A stretch of DNA of 64,000 bases from the NCBI GenBank assembly GCA_025560025.1, contig CP048486.1, positions 2,064,761 through 2,128,760 of the forward strand, written 5' to 3'. Below the pieces are notes generated by a model. The model ran no database searches. It saw only the letters and a program-made list of their open reading frames with translations, and was not told the DNA's origin. The position numbers and the translations under genes were made by a program. This document shows positions 27,903-36,791 of the stretch, piece after piece (position 1 is the stretch's first letter; each line of letters starts with the position of its first letter). The DNA is from Agrobacterium tumefaciens (GTDB taxonomy: Bacteria > Pseudomonadota > Alphaproteobacteria > Rhizobiales > Rhizobiaceae).

Positions 27903-28316
27903 ATGGCACATACCCGTATTCGCAAGTTCAATACGAAGGAAACCTACCCCGAGCAACGGCTCGACAACGATCTCTGCCAGGCGGTGGTCGCACGCGGTAC
28001 GGTGATTTTCCTGCGCGGCCAGTGCCCGCAGGATCTCGATACGGCAAAGAATATCGATAGCCACGATCCGGTAACACAGACCCACAAGGTCATGCAGAAT
28101 ATTCGCCAGCTGGTCGAAGAGTCCGGTGGAAAGATGGAGCATGTGACCAAGCTCGTCGTCTATCTGACCGACGTGCGCCACCGCGAGGCGGTCTACCGGA
28201 CCATGGGCGAATATATAAAGGGCGTCTACCCGGTCTGCACGGGCCTCGTCGTCGTGGCGCTTGCGCGACCCGAATGGCTTGTCGAGATCGACGCCACCGC
28301 AGTCATTCCCGATTGA
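27903..28316 (+). CDS. RidA/YjgF/YER057c/UK114-family protein
   Basis: The 137-residue protein has the Rid fold with VTQTHKVMQNIRQLVEESGGKMEHVTKLVVYLTDVRHRE. RidA proteins hydrolyse reactive enamines or imines made during amine and amino acid breakdown, or open aminoacrylate-type intermediates. Here it would follow oxidation by the monooxygenase. The terminal Glu of the active site is in place (LVEIDATAV), but the Arg position is less clear. ATG 27903 follows GGAGAATAGA, 61 bases after the monooxygenase stop. Confidence 0.82.
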   Translation: MAHTRIRKFNTKETYPEQRLDNDLCQAVVARGTVIFLRGQCPQDLDTAKNIDSHDPVTQTHKVMQNIRQLVEESGGKMEHVTKLVVYLTDVRHREAVYRTMGEYIKGVYPVCTGLVVVALARPEWLVEIDATAVIPD

Positions 28317-28413
28317 TCCGGCAAGGCCAGCCGTTCAAACCGCTGATCGGCCCAAAAAGTCAGGTCGGCGGTTCTGGAAGCGCGGCGACTATTCTCAGAA
28401 ACAGGAGTTCGAC

Positions 28414-29091
28414 ATGACTTTTTCCATCGTTGCGCGTTGCGCCGATACCGGCCAGTTCGGGGTTGCCATCTCCTCGTCGTCTCCTGCCGTCGCTGCGCGG
28501 TGCGCCTGGGCCGAAGCCGGGGTAGGCGCGGTTGCGACACAAAACGTCACCAATCCCGCGCTTGGAAATTTGATGCTGCGACGGCTGGCGCAAGGGGCGG
28601 ATGCCGCCGAGGCGGTCTCCGGCGCGCGCGATCATGACGCATTTCCGGACCATCGCCAGCTTCTCGCGATAGACGCGAATGGAAATGCAGCAATTCATTC
28701 CGGTACGAAGGCCCTGGGAATATGGACATCCGCCTCAGGCAAGGATTGCGCGGCCGGCGGAAATCTGCTCGCAAATGATGGAATTCCGGCGGCGATGGTC
28801 CGGGCGTTTGAAGTTTCCGAAGGGTCCCTCGGCGACAGGCTAGTCGCCGCTCTTAAAGCCGCTGTCGAAAATGGCGGCGAGGCAGGTCCGGTTCATTCAG
28901 CCGGATTGCTGATTGTCGACCGCGAGAGTTGGCCCTATGCGGAACTGCGCATCGACTGGCTTGACGATGCATGCCCGGTCGAGGCGGTCGCCCATGCCTG
29001 GGAAATATACAAGCCGCAGGCAGATGCTTATGTGACGCGGGCGCTCAACCCAGCGGATGCCCCGTCCTATGGTGTGCCCGGAGACGAGTAG
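28414..29091 (+). CDS. DUF1028-family protein (putative Ntn-hydrolase-like amidase)
   Basis: The 225-residue protein starts MTFSIVARCADTGQFGVAISSSS and continues CAWAEAGVGAVATQNVTNPALG, which is the DUF1028 signature. The family has an N-terminal-nucleophile-like fold and often lies next to RidA, ABC transporters and amidohydrolases. Its reaction is unproven but ring-opening or amide hydrolysis is likely. ATG 28414 has CAGGAG upstream. It sits 97 bases after RidA and 198 before the transporter ATPase. Confidence 0.8.
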   Translation: MTFSIVARCADTGQFGVAISSSSPAVAARCAWAEAGVGAVATQNVTNPALGNLMLRRLAQGADAAEAVSGARDHDAFPDHRQLLAIDANGNAAIHSGTKALGIWTSASGKDCAAGGNLLANDGIPAAMVRAFEVSEGSLGDRLVAALKAAVENGGEAGPVHSAGLLIVDRESWPYAELRIDWLDDACPVEAVAHAWEIYKPQADAYVTRALNPADAPSYGVPGDE

Positions 29092-29289
29092 GAGAAGTTT
29101 GCGCCTTTGGCATGGCAAACCCGCCCACCAAGATCGCATACAATTTCGACAGTCAATCGAAAACAATCGCTGCAAATTTGGGCAGGCGGCCGGCCGGGTT
29201 CATAGGTCGCCCTGGAATTTCCTTTTAGATCAATGGCAAAGCGGATTGGCACGCCTCCTGCATGACAAGGTTGTCGCAGGAGAGTGTTC

Positions 29290-30375
29290 ATGAGCAAAGC
29301 CGCAGCAATCGACATCGCGTCCGTATCCAAGATTTACGGCACCACCACCGCCGTGCATGCGATAAGCCTCAAGATTCCGGCGGGAAGCTATTGCTGCCTG
29401 CTTGGCCCGTCGGGCTGCGGAAAAACCTCGACGCTGCGAATGATTGCCGGCCATGAAAGCATTTCCAGCGGTGATGTCCGGCTGGGCAATGTGGTGGTCA
29501 CCGATCTGCCGCCCGCCCGGCGCGGCACGGCGATGATGTTCCAGTCCTATGCGCTGTTTCCGCATCTCGATCTCGTCGACAATGTCGCCTTCAGCCTCAA
29601 GATGAAGGGGGTGGACAGGGAGACGCGCCGCGCCAAGGCGCTCGATATGCTGCGGCTGATGCAGCTTGAACCCTATGCCAGCCGACGTCCGGCCCAGCTT
29701 TCCGGCGGGCAGCAGCAGCGCGTGGCGCTGGCGCGCGCGCTCATCACCGATCCCGAGGCGCTGCTGCTGGATGAGCCGCTGTCGGCGCTCGATCCTTTCC
29801 TCAAAATCCGCATGCGTGCCGAGTTGAAGAAACTGCAGACCTCGCTTGGCATCACCTTCGTCCACGTCACGCACAGCCAGGAAGAGGCCATGGCGCTGGC
29901 CGATGTCATCGTCGTCATGAATGATGGCCGTATCGAGCAGGCGGCGACACCACGCGAGGTGTTCGAGCGCCCGGCCACCGCTTTCGTTGCCCGTTTCATG
30001 GGCGACCACAATGTCATTTCCGGGCGTTTCAAACAAAAGACCGGCGATCTCGTCATGCTGGAAGTGGCGGGTGGAGGCACCTTCACGGCCAACGGCACCG
30101 CTCCCGATGACGGCGCGGTGGATATCGCCATCCGTACCGACCGCGTGCGCGTGGGGGAGGCGGATCAGCCGGGCTTCGGTTTTACCGGCATTGTCTCGAA
30201 TGTCGAATATCGCGGCGCGAGCGTGAAGATCGCCGTCAGCGGCGCGGGTATCGAGGATTTCAACGTCATCCTCAGCGATGCCGCCTTTTTTGAAAAGCCG
30301 GTCAGGACCGGCGACGCCATACCGCTTTCATGGAATGCGGCCGATGCCATCGTGCTCGGCCGGGTAGAGAAGTGA
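29290..30375 (+). CDS. ABC transporter ATP-binding protein, PotA/opine type
   Basis: The 361-residue ATPase has Walker A GPSGCGKTS (39-47), LSGGQ (137-141), Walker B LLLDEP (158-163) and a C-terminal TOBE domain. The H-loop reads THSQEEA, with Ser where Asp is usual. ATG 29290 has AGGAG 8 bases upstream; a GTG at 29284 would add two residues. It is the first of four transporter genes (ATPase, binding protein, two permeases) in the amine-catabolism operon. Confidence 0.85.
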   Translation: MSKAAAIDIASVSKIYGTTTAVHAISLKIPAGSYCCLLGPSGCGKTSTLRMIAGHESISSGDVRLGNVVVTDLPPARRGTAMMFQSYALFPHLDLVDNVAFSLKMKGVDRETRRAKALDMLRLMQLEPYASRRPAQLSGGQQQRVALARALITDPEALLLDEPLSALDPFLKIRMRAELKKLQTSLGITFVHVTHSQEEAMALADVIVVMNDGRIEQAATPREVFERPATAFVARFMGDHNVISGRFKQKTGDLVMLEVAGGGTFTANGTAPDDGAVDIAIRTDRVRVGEADQPGFGFTGIVSNVEYRGASVKIAVSGAGIEDFNVILSDAAFFEKPVRTGDAIPLSWNAADAIVLGRVEK

Positions 30376-30405
30376 CCCCAAAAATAACCAGAGGAGAACT
30401 TTGAA

Positions 30406-31695
30406 ATGACCGATACCTCCAAGATCAAAACAGGCCTTTCCCGCCGCGGCCTTCTCAAGGCCGGTGCGGCGGCGACGGGTGCGGCGATCGGCTCCGGCCT
30501 CATCACCGGCTTCCCGACCATCTGGGCGCAGAACCCGATCACCATCCGCCAGTTCGGCACCGGCGTGTCGAACCTCAATGCCATTGCCGAAAAGTGCAAG
30601 GCCGATCTCGGTATCACGCTCGAAATGACGGCGACGGATTCCGACGCTGCCGCCCAGCGTGCGGTGACCCAGCCGAATTCCTATGACATCGCCGACATCG
30701 AATACTGGATCCTGAAGAAGGTCTATCCGGCGGGCGTCATCCAGCCGATGGAAATCAAGAAGCTGAAATATTACGACAAGATCGTGCCGCTGTTCAAAAA
30801 CGGCAAGCTGAAGCCGGACAGCGTCGTGGCGCAGGGCACGGCCCCGCACACGGTCGGTTTCGTCGAAAAGCCCGGCGACAAGAAGTTCGCCAAGGGCGAG
30901 ACCGATTATTTCACCATGGTCCCGACCATCTACAATGCCGATACGCTTGGCATCCGCCCCGATCTCGTCGGCCGCGATATCTCCAGCTGGGCCGATATCA
31001 TGGACCCGAAGTTCAAGGGCAAGACCTCGATCCTCAACATTCCCTCCATCGGCATCATGGATGCGGCGATGATCATGGAAGCCCTGGGCAACATCAAATA
31101 TGCCGACAAGGGCAACATGACCAAGGAAGAGATCGACAAGACAATCGACTTCCTCATCAAGGCGAAAAAAGACGGCCAGTTCCGCGCCTTCTGGAAGAGC
31201 TTCGATGAAAGCGTCAACCTCATGGCCTCGGGTGAAGTCATCATCCAGTCCATGTGGTCGCCGGCCGTCGCCGCCGTTCGCTCCAAGGGCATCGCCTGCA
31301 AATATCAGCCGCTGAAGGAAGGTTATCGCTCCTGGGGTGGCGGTCTTGGCCTTGCCAAGCACCTCTCCGGCGCCAAGCTCGATGCGGCTTACGAATATAT
31401 CAACTGGTACACCTCCGGCTGGGTCGGCGCTTACCTCAACCGCCAGGGCTACTACTCTGCCGCCATGGAAACGGCGAAGGAACATATGTCCGCCGACGAG
31501 TGGGGTTACTGGGTCGAAGGCAAGCCGGCGCAGGGCGATATCATCGCGCCCGACGGCAAGGTCATGGAAAAGGCCGGTGCGGTGCGCGATGGCGGCTCCT
31601 TCGAGGAGCGCATGGGCAAGGTCGCATGCTGGAACTCCGTCATGGACGAGGACCGCTACATGGTTCGTCGCTGGAACGAATTCATCGCGGCCTGA
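30406..31695 (+). CDS. Periplasmic substrate-binding protein of a PotD-like ABC transporter
   Basis: The 429-residue binding protein carries a twin-arginine signal (SRRGLLKAGAAATGAAIG). The mature part has SYDIADIEYWILKKVYPAGV, MVPTIYNADTLGIRPD and ASGEVIIQSMWSPAVAAVRSK, like extracellular solute-binding family 1 polyamine and opine proteins. It is longer than PotD (about 350). It starts 30 bases after the ATPase gene with AGGAG upstream. The 227 bases that follow hold a large palindrome. Confidence 0.85.
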   Translation: MTDTSKIKTGLSRRGLLKAGAAATGAAIGSGLITGFPTIWAQNPITIRQFGTGVSNLNAIAEKCKADLGITLEMTATDSDAAAQRAVTQPNSYDIADIEYWILKKVYPAGVIQPMEIKKLKYYDKIVPLFKNGKLKPDSVVAQGTAPHTVGFVEKPGDKKFAKGETDYFTMVPTIYNADTLGIRPDLVGRDISSWADIMDPKFKGKTSILNIPSIGIMDAAMIMEALGNIKYADKGNMTKEEIDKTIDFLIKAKKDGQFRAFWKSFDESVNLMASGEVIIQSMWSPAVAAVRSKGIACKYQPLKEGYRSWGGGLGLAKHLSGAKLDAAYEYINWYTSGWVGAYLNRQGYYSAAMETAKEHMSADEWGYWVEGKPAQGDIIAPDGKVMEKAGAVRDGGSFEERMGKVACWNSVMDEDRYMVRRWNEFIAA

Positions 31696-31760
31696 TGTTT
31701 TTGAAGGATGAAGCCGGCGGTGAAGGCCGCCGGTCAGTCACATAGGCGTCGAAAACCCTC

Positions 31761-31842
31761 CGCCGTCATCCTCGGGCTTGACCCGAGGATCCACAATCTG
31801 GCGCGGCCATGGATCCTCGGGTCAAGCCCGAGGATGACGGCG
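31761..31842. repeat. Long inverted repeat with self-complementary arms between binding protein and permease genes
   Basis: Two 33-base arms (31761-31793 and 31810-31842) are exact inverted copies around a 16-base loop. Each arm can also fold alone: ATCCTCGGG, five bases, then CCCGAGGAT. This sequence family is scattered through alphaproteobacterial genomes and, when translated, yields the peptide MDPRVKPEDDGE. In the transcript it would form a very strong hairpin after the binding-protein message. Confidence 0.85.
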
Positions 31843-31922
31843 AGAGTGTAGAGGCCTTTGTCAACATGCTCGCTGGCGACATCGCCGCCGGTGCATCTCC
31901 AAATCCAGCGAAAGGCTCCACC

Positions 31923-32834
31923 ATGGTGACGGTCAGACTTATCGGCGTCAGCGAAAAAAAGGACAGGCCGCCCCGCAGCTTCGCCCTGCCGCAAAAGCTC
32001 GTATCCTATGTGCAGGCCGCACCGCTTTTGCTGATCCTCGGCTTTTTCCTGGCTCTGCCGATCCTCATGATCGCCGTCGTCAGCTTCTGGGACTATGACT
32101 TCGCCCAGATGTATCCCGATTTCGTGACCTTCAACTATCTGGAAACGCTGGGCTCGTGGGTCACCTGGCAGACCTATCTCAACACGCTGAAATATGCCGC
32201 CATCGTCTGGGCCATCACGCTGTTCTGCGGTTTCTGGGTCGCCTATTTCCTGGCTTTTCACATTCGCACCACCACCATGCAGATGGTGCTCTTCCTCATC
32301 TGCACCGTGCCGTTCCTGACATCGAACATCATCCGCATGATCTCCTGGATACCCGTTCTCGGGCGCAACGGGCTGGTCAACAGCACGCTGGTCAGCGCCG
32401 GCATCGTGCCCGCGCCGATTGAGTGGCTGCTTTATTCGGATTTCGCCGTGGTGCTGGCCATGGTGCATCTTTATACGCTGTTCATGGTCACGCCGATCTT
32501 CAATACGCTGATGCGCATCGACAAATCGCTGATCGAGGCGGCGCGTGACGCCGGTGCAACGGGCTGGCAGACACTCTGGAACGTCATCATTCCCCTTGCA
32601 AAACCCGGCATGGCCATCGGCAGCATCTTTGTCGTGACGCTGGTGATGGCGGATTTCTCGACAGTTCAGGTCATGTCCGGCGGGCAAAGCGCTTCCGTGG
32701 CGCTGATGATGAAGAACCAGATGTCGCTGCTGCAATATCCGGCGGCCGCCGCAAACGCCGTCATTCTGCTCATTCTCGTTCTGCTGATGGTCGCGGGCAT
32801 CCTGCGCATCGTTGATATCCGCAAGGAGCTCTAA
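31923..32834 (+). CDS. ABC transporter permease, PotB-like
   Basis: The 303-residue membrane protein has about six hydrophobic segments and the EAA loop LIEAARDAGATGWQTLWNV. The open frame begins in the palindrome at 31809, but those 38 residues come from the repeat; ATG 31923 (MVTVRLIGVSEKK) with GAAAGG upstream is the better start. It pairs with the next permease, whose gene follows after four bases. Confidence 0.85.
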   Translation: MVTVRLIGVSEKKDRPPRSFALPQKLVSYVQAAPLLLILGFFLALPILMIAVVSFWDYDFAQMYPDFVTFNYLETLGSWVTWQTYLNTLKYAAIVWAITLFCGFWVAYFLAFHIRTTTMQMVLFLICTVPFLTSNIIRMISWIPVLGRNGLVNSTLVSAGIVPAPIEWLLYSDFAVVLAMVHLYTLFMVTPIFNTLMRIDKSLIEAARDAGATGWQTLWNVIIPLAKPGMAIGSIFVVTLVMADFSTVQVMSGGQSASVALMMKNQMSLLQYPAAAANAVILLILVLLMVAGILRIVDIRKEL

Positions 32835-32838
32835 TCCC

Positions 32839-33657
32839 ATGCATCAGGAAAAACGCGGCCGCGAATTCTACATCCTCGCTTTCTTTTTCGCCCTTTTCGT
32901 GCTGTTCCTTTACGGCCCGCTGTCGGCCATCCTCATCCTCGCTTTTCAGGGACCGAATGGCGGCCTGACTTTTCCGCTGAATGGCGTTTCGCTGCACTGG
33001 TTCGGTAATCTCTTCGAACAGCAGGCGGTGGGCGATTTCGGCGGCTCGTTCCGCCGCTCCTTCGGGCTTGGCCTGATGGTCATGATCGTCACCGTTTTCG
33101 TATCGCTTCTGGCGGGCCTTGCCTTCCGACGAAAATTCATCGGCGCGACACCGCTTTTTTATCTCTCCGTTGCCAGCCTGGTGGTTCCGTCAATCATCAT
33201 TTCGCTTGGCATTGGTGTTCTTTTCCAACAGCTTGGGCTGGAGCCTTCATGGTATACATCAGCTTTTGGCGCGCATCTCACCTGGACGCTGCCATTTGGC
33301 GTGCTCATCATGCTGGCCGTGTTCAACCGCTTCTCGCCATCCTATGAGGAGGCAGCCCGTGACCTTGGCGCGTCCTCCTGGCAAACATTTGCCCATGTGG
33401 TGCTGCCGATGATCGCGCCGAGCCTGATCGGCGTCGGCCTGTTCGGCTTCACGCTTTCCTATGACGAATTCGCCCGCACGCTGATGACGGCGGGAACCTA
33501 CAACACCCTGCCGCTGGAAATCTACGGCATGACCACCAATGTCACGACGCCGGTGCTTTATGCGCTCGGAGCCGTAACGACCCTGTTCTCCTTCCTGGTG
33601 ATCGCAGGCACGCTCGGCCTGATCGTTACCTTGAACCGCCGCCATTCACGCGGATAA
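32839..33657 (+). CDS. ABC transporter permease, PotC-like
   Basis: The 272-residue inner-membrane permease has about six hydrophobic segments and the loop YEEAARDLGASSWQTFAHV. ATG 32839 lies four bases after the preceding stop and uses a GCAAGGAGC site inside that gene. It completes the importer in this operon. Confidence 0.86.
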   Translation: MHQEKRGREFYILAFFFALFVLFLYGPLSAILILAFQGPNGGLTFPLNGVSLHWFGNLFEQQAVGDFGGSFRRSFGLGLMVMIVTVFVSLLAGLAFRRKFIGATPLFYLSVASLVVPSIIISLGIGVLFQQLGLEPSWYTSAFGAHLTWTLPFGVLIMLAVFNRFSPSYEEAARDLGASSWQTFAHVVLPMIAPSLIGVGLFGFTLSYDEFARTLMTAGTYNTLPLEIYGMTTNVTTPVLYALGAVTTLFSFLVIAGTLGLIVTLNRRHSRG

Positions 33658-33668
33658 AGAAACGTACC

Positions 33669-34478
33669 ATGCGCATCCTCATCATCAATCCGAATACGAC
33701 GCATTCCATGACTGAGACGATCGCCGATGCGGCGATCCGTGTATCCAACCCCGAAACGGAAATTCTGGCCGTCACCTCATCCATGGGGCCTGTCTCCATA
33801 GAAGGATATTACGACGAGGTTTTCGCCGTGCCCGGCCTGCTGCTGGAGCTTGCCAGGGCGCCGGCGCTCGGTGCGGATGCTGCTATCATCGCCTGTTTCG
33901 ATGATACCGGGCTCGATGCGGCACGGGCGCTCGCCGATATACCGGTTATCGGTATCTGCGAGGCCGCGGTTTCCGCCACCGCCTTCATCGCGCAGAAGTT
34001 CACCATCGTCACGACGATGGAGCGGTCACGGCTGCCGCTCGAACATCTCGTCCATCGCTACGGCATGTCTTCCCGTTGCAATGTGCGTGCCGCCGATATT
34101 CCCGTCCTGTCGCTGGAAGAGTCCGGTTCAAATGCCCGCGAGAGGTTGCGCGAAGAGATTTCGCTGGCGCTGAAGAATGACGGGGCGGAGGCGATCGTGC
34201 TCGGCTGTGCCGGCATGGCGGACCTTACCGCCGAACTGCGCAGCGAATTCGGCGTGCCCGTCATCGATGGCGTCGCCGCCGCCGTCAAGCAGGCCGAAGC
34301 GCTGGTGGCCATGGGTCTTTCGACGGCCAAACGCGGCGCTTATGCCACGCCGGTCGTCAAGCCCTATCGCGGATTGCTGGAAACATTCCAGCCGGACCGC
34401 ATCGTGGCTTCCTCAGGCGGCCATGGAGAGCGTCACGGTTTGGAACTCTCCGACCATAAAACAACGAAGGCGAGCTGA
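33669..34478 (+). CDS. Aspartate/glutamate racemase family protein (hydantoin racemase-like)
   Basis: The 269-residue enzyme has the family opening MRILIINPNTTHSMTETI and the two catalytic cysteine contexts IIACFDDTGLD (near 76) and IVLGCAGMADL (near 179). Hydantoin and allantoin racemases share this pattern. Last in the importer operon, it could racemise a ring compound or amino acid before hydrolysis. It starts 11 bases after the permease. Its last 46 bases overlap the convergent gene at 34433-35263. Confidence 0.82.
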   Translation: MRILIINPNTTHSMTETIADAAIRVSNPETEILAVTSSMGPVSIEGYYDEVFAVPGLLLELARAPALGADAAIIACFDDTGLDAARALADIPVIGICEAAVSATAFIAQKFTIVTTMERSRLPLEHLVHRYGMSSRCNVRAADIPVLSLEESGSNARERLREEISLALKNDGAEAIVLGCAGMADLTAELRSEFGVPVIDGVAAAVKQAEALVAMGLSTAKRGAYATPVVKPYRGLLETFQPDRIVASSGGHGERHGLELSDHKTTKAS

Positions 34479-35263
34479 TAGGCGAGATCACGTCGCACAT
34501 TTTGCAGCGTCGGATCGCTCAGGATTATTCTGGAGCCGTCTCTCTGCAGGAAATTCAGTCGCTCCGCCTTGGCCAGCAGCGCCGTGACGTGGGCACGGCT
34601 GATCCCGTAGGCGCGAGCGGCCGCCTTGCGGGAAAATTCGCATCCCGTGTCATCAGATCCGATTGCTGTCGCCGCCGACAGCAAATCCAGCAGCAAGGGA
34701 AATCCCGGCGCATGCCCCAGGAATATCCGCATTTCCTCCGACAGCGGATGCAATTCCAGGGGATGCCTCAAAAGCCAGTTCATGCCATCCAGAAGGGTGC
34801 TTACGCCGTCCGCCGTTTTCTCGGACGTCACCATCCCCGGATGGGCGCGCCATGGCGAGGCCGCAGCCAGATAGGCCGCTGCCAGCGTCTGCACCGCGTC
34901 AACCAGCCAGCCATTCAATGACCATGGGCGTTCACGCCTGTCGCTGCACGGCGGAAGCCGCTGTGCGGTGCCCTCCAGTTCCAGCCAGTCTATCAGCGCG
35001 CGTGTCCTGCGGCTGGATGCCCAGCCACTCGGAACGACGGTCGCCTGAACTGCGGCCAGTGTGAACTGCCCTTCATGGACCGAACCCGGACCGAGAGCGC
35101 AGATGACGGTCGCGAATGCGCCGAAATCACCGATGGCGCGGACGAGGCGTTGTTCCCGTTTAAACACGATCGATATCTGCGCACAGAGGCAGTTTACCGC
35201 TTCATCGAAAGCCTCATCGTTCAAAATCCGGTTCGCAAGTGGGGTCAGCCTCTCGAGAAGCAT
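34433..35263 (-). CDS. Protein of unknown function with a C-terminal helix-turn-helix-like segment
   Basis: The 276-residue protein matches no family I recognise. Residues about 205-245 (FSRKAAARAYGISRAHVTAL, then LNFLQRDGSRIILSD) look like a winged helix-turn-helix, so it may be a regulator. The N-terminal two thirds are helical, with TLLDGMNWLLRHPLELHPLS and ALGPGSVHEGQFT. ATG 35263 is used, with only a weak ribosome site. It is convergent with, and overlaps, the racemase gene. It may regulate that operon or the coiled-coil cluster across the next spacer. Confidence 0.55.
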   Translation of the reverse strand: MLLERLTPLANRILNDEAFDEAVNCLCAQISIVFKREQRLVRAIGDFGAFATVICALGPGSVHEGQFTLAAVQATVVPSGWASSRRTRALIDWLELEGTAQRLPPCSDRRERPWSLNGWLVDAVQTLAAAYLAAASPWRAHPGMVTSEKTADGVSTLLDGMNWLLRHPLELHPLSEEMRIFLGHAPGFPLLLDLLSAATAIGSDDTGCEFSRKAAARAYGISRAHVTALLAKAERLNFLQRDGSRIILSDPTLQNVRRDLAYQLAFVVLWSESSKP

Positions 35264-35840
35264 GTCCGGCGGCGGCCGAACGGAATTCCCCGCCGGGAGC
35301 GGTTTCGAAACGTGCGAAATCTCTCTTCGAGATGCCTTTCCCCCTTGGGCTTCTAGGTCGTCACTACTTTTTGGCGAAATTCAAGGCGTGGGTTTCATGA
35401 GCCGGCTGCGCCCGTTCGCTAAGCGCAAGACAGCCGAAAATTCGCGGACGTGGAGATAGGTGCAATTTGTTGCACTCCCCCACTGTCCCATTGGGGGCTA
35501 TTAAAAAATACTCTCATAAATTGAATGTTAAAGGGCGCGTTAAAATATGTGCTCTTTTGAGACGGTTTATGACTGTGACACGAACGATAACGTTAATACC
35601 TGTTTTTATTGCATAATTTTATACGACTTCGAACGCTTCCCATATCGCCGGATATTCTGAAATACAATCTTTGATGGTTGTTTTTTGGGGCTTGACGACG
35701 TTGCAAGGGATGCAGCCGAAGGTCGCCGACTTCCGAATGTTTCTACCCTGCCTATGGCGCGGTCGGCAGCGATGCCGGGCGGCCGCCGGCTTTGCAATGC
35801 CTTTTTATCCACCCCCAATTCTCCAAAGGAGGATGAGATA
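35264..35840. other. 577-base spacer ahead of the coiled-coil gene cluster
   Basis: No credible gene is seen here. Positions 35470-35640 are AT-rich against a GC-rich background, as expected of a promoter region. TGCAA and TTGCA form a small inverted repeat near 35461. The last 30 bases hold the strong AAAGGAGGATGAG site of the next gene. The spacer probably carries the promoters for both flanking genes. Confidence 0.4.
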
Positions 35841-36740
35841 ATGCAACTTCGACATGTTATTTTTGCCGGTCTCGCCGCGATTGCGACGCAGTTCGATCTG
35901 CCGGCAATGCGCTATACGGCGCCTGCCGATGCGGCCACCCTGTCTGCCGAGCAGGTGGCCGCCTTTCAGTCGAAACTGGAGCAGGCGGAAGCAGGCCGCG
36001 AACTGCTCGGCCGCCGATCCGTGTGCCTGATGGAGCATCTGACGGCGCAGCAGCAGCTCAGCGCCGACCGCGAAAAAGCGCTGGGGCAGGCCAAATACCT
36101 GCAGATCGAGCTGGAACGGCAGGTGGTGCAGTCCGAAACCAGCGTGAAGGGCTACGAGGATCTCGTGCGGTCCGAGAGCGAGAATGTCAGGGCGCGTCAG
36201 GCCACCTTCGAAAAAGCCCGAAGGGAAAGGGACGAACAGGCCAAGCGAGTAAGAATATGCAGCGGGGTCCTCTTCTTCCTGCCGGGCATTTGCCAGGCCG
36301 GTGACGCCGCGGTGAAGGCGTTTGGCTGGATGAACGACGCGGAGAGGGAATACCGCATCGCGCTGCCGCGGCTGGACAATGCCCGGTCGGCTCTCGACGG
36401 CGTTCGCAACCAGCTCGAAAACAATCGCCGCCAGCTTGAGGCGGCAAAGCAGGGCCACGCGGAAAACGAGAATGCGGTGAAAACGCTGGAAGAGCAGATC
36501 ACCAGGCTCAAGGCAGCGATTTCCACCATCAACGTCAAGGTTCAGGACTTCAACATTCAGGTCGGCAACTTCACCAACGCTCTCAAGGAAGCGAGCGAGG
36601 TCAATCCTGACGACGCGAAAATACGTCAGGTCAACCGGCTGTCCGCCGAGATCGACGGCCTTACCAGCGACGTGCCGCAGTTCATTTCCTCGACCGAGGC
36701 CGGTCTGCCTGACGACGCGAAGAAACAGTGCGGATCGTGA
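35841..36740 (+). CDS. Exported coiled-coil protein with an internal hydrophobic segment, unknown function
   Basis: The 299-residue protein starts with a probable signal peptide (MQLRHVIFAGLAAIATQ). It is then almost entirely helical: coiled coil about 33-135, a short hydrophobic stretch (SGVLFFLPGICQ, 141-152), and coiled coil again about 170-255. Cysteines lie at 62, 140, 151 and 297. A helical hairpin with a hydrophobic tip recalls alpha-helical pore-forming toxins, but I recognise no named family. ATG 35841 has the strong site AAAGGAGG. It is the first of four co-directional genes. Confidence 0.68.
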   Translation: MQLRHVIFAGLAAIATQFDLPAMRYTAPADAATLSAEQVAAFQSKLEQAEAGRELLGRRSVCLMEHLTAQQQLSADREKALGQAKYLQIELERQVVQSETSVKGYEDLVRSESENVRARQATFEKARRERDEQAKRVRICSGVLFFLPGICQAGDAAVKAFGWMNDAEREYRIALPRLDNARSALDGVRNQLENNRRQLEAAKQGHAENENAVKTLEEQITRLKAAISTINVKVQDFNIQVGNFTNALKEASEVNPDDAKIRQVNRLSAEIDGLTSDVPQFISSTEAGLPDDAKKQCGS

Positions 36741-36791
36741 ACGATCAACCCCAATGACTCTCCATAACCACCCATCAACAGGAGCATGAAA

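Noticed and set aside
31809..31922. N-terminal extension MDPRVKPEDDGE of the permease
   Set aside because: This peptide is the known translation of the palindromic repeat. ATG 31923 has a ribosome site and gives the family N-terminus.
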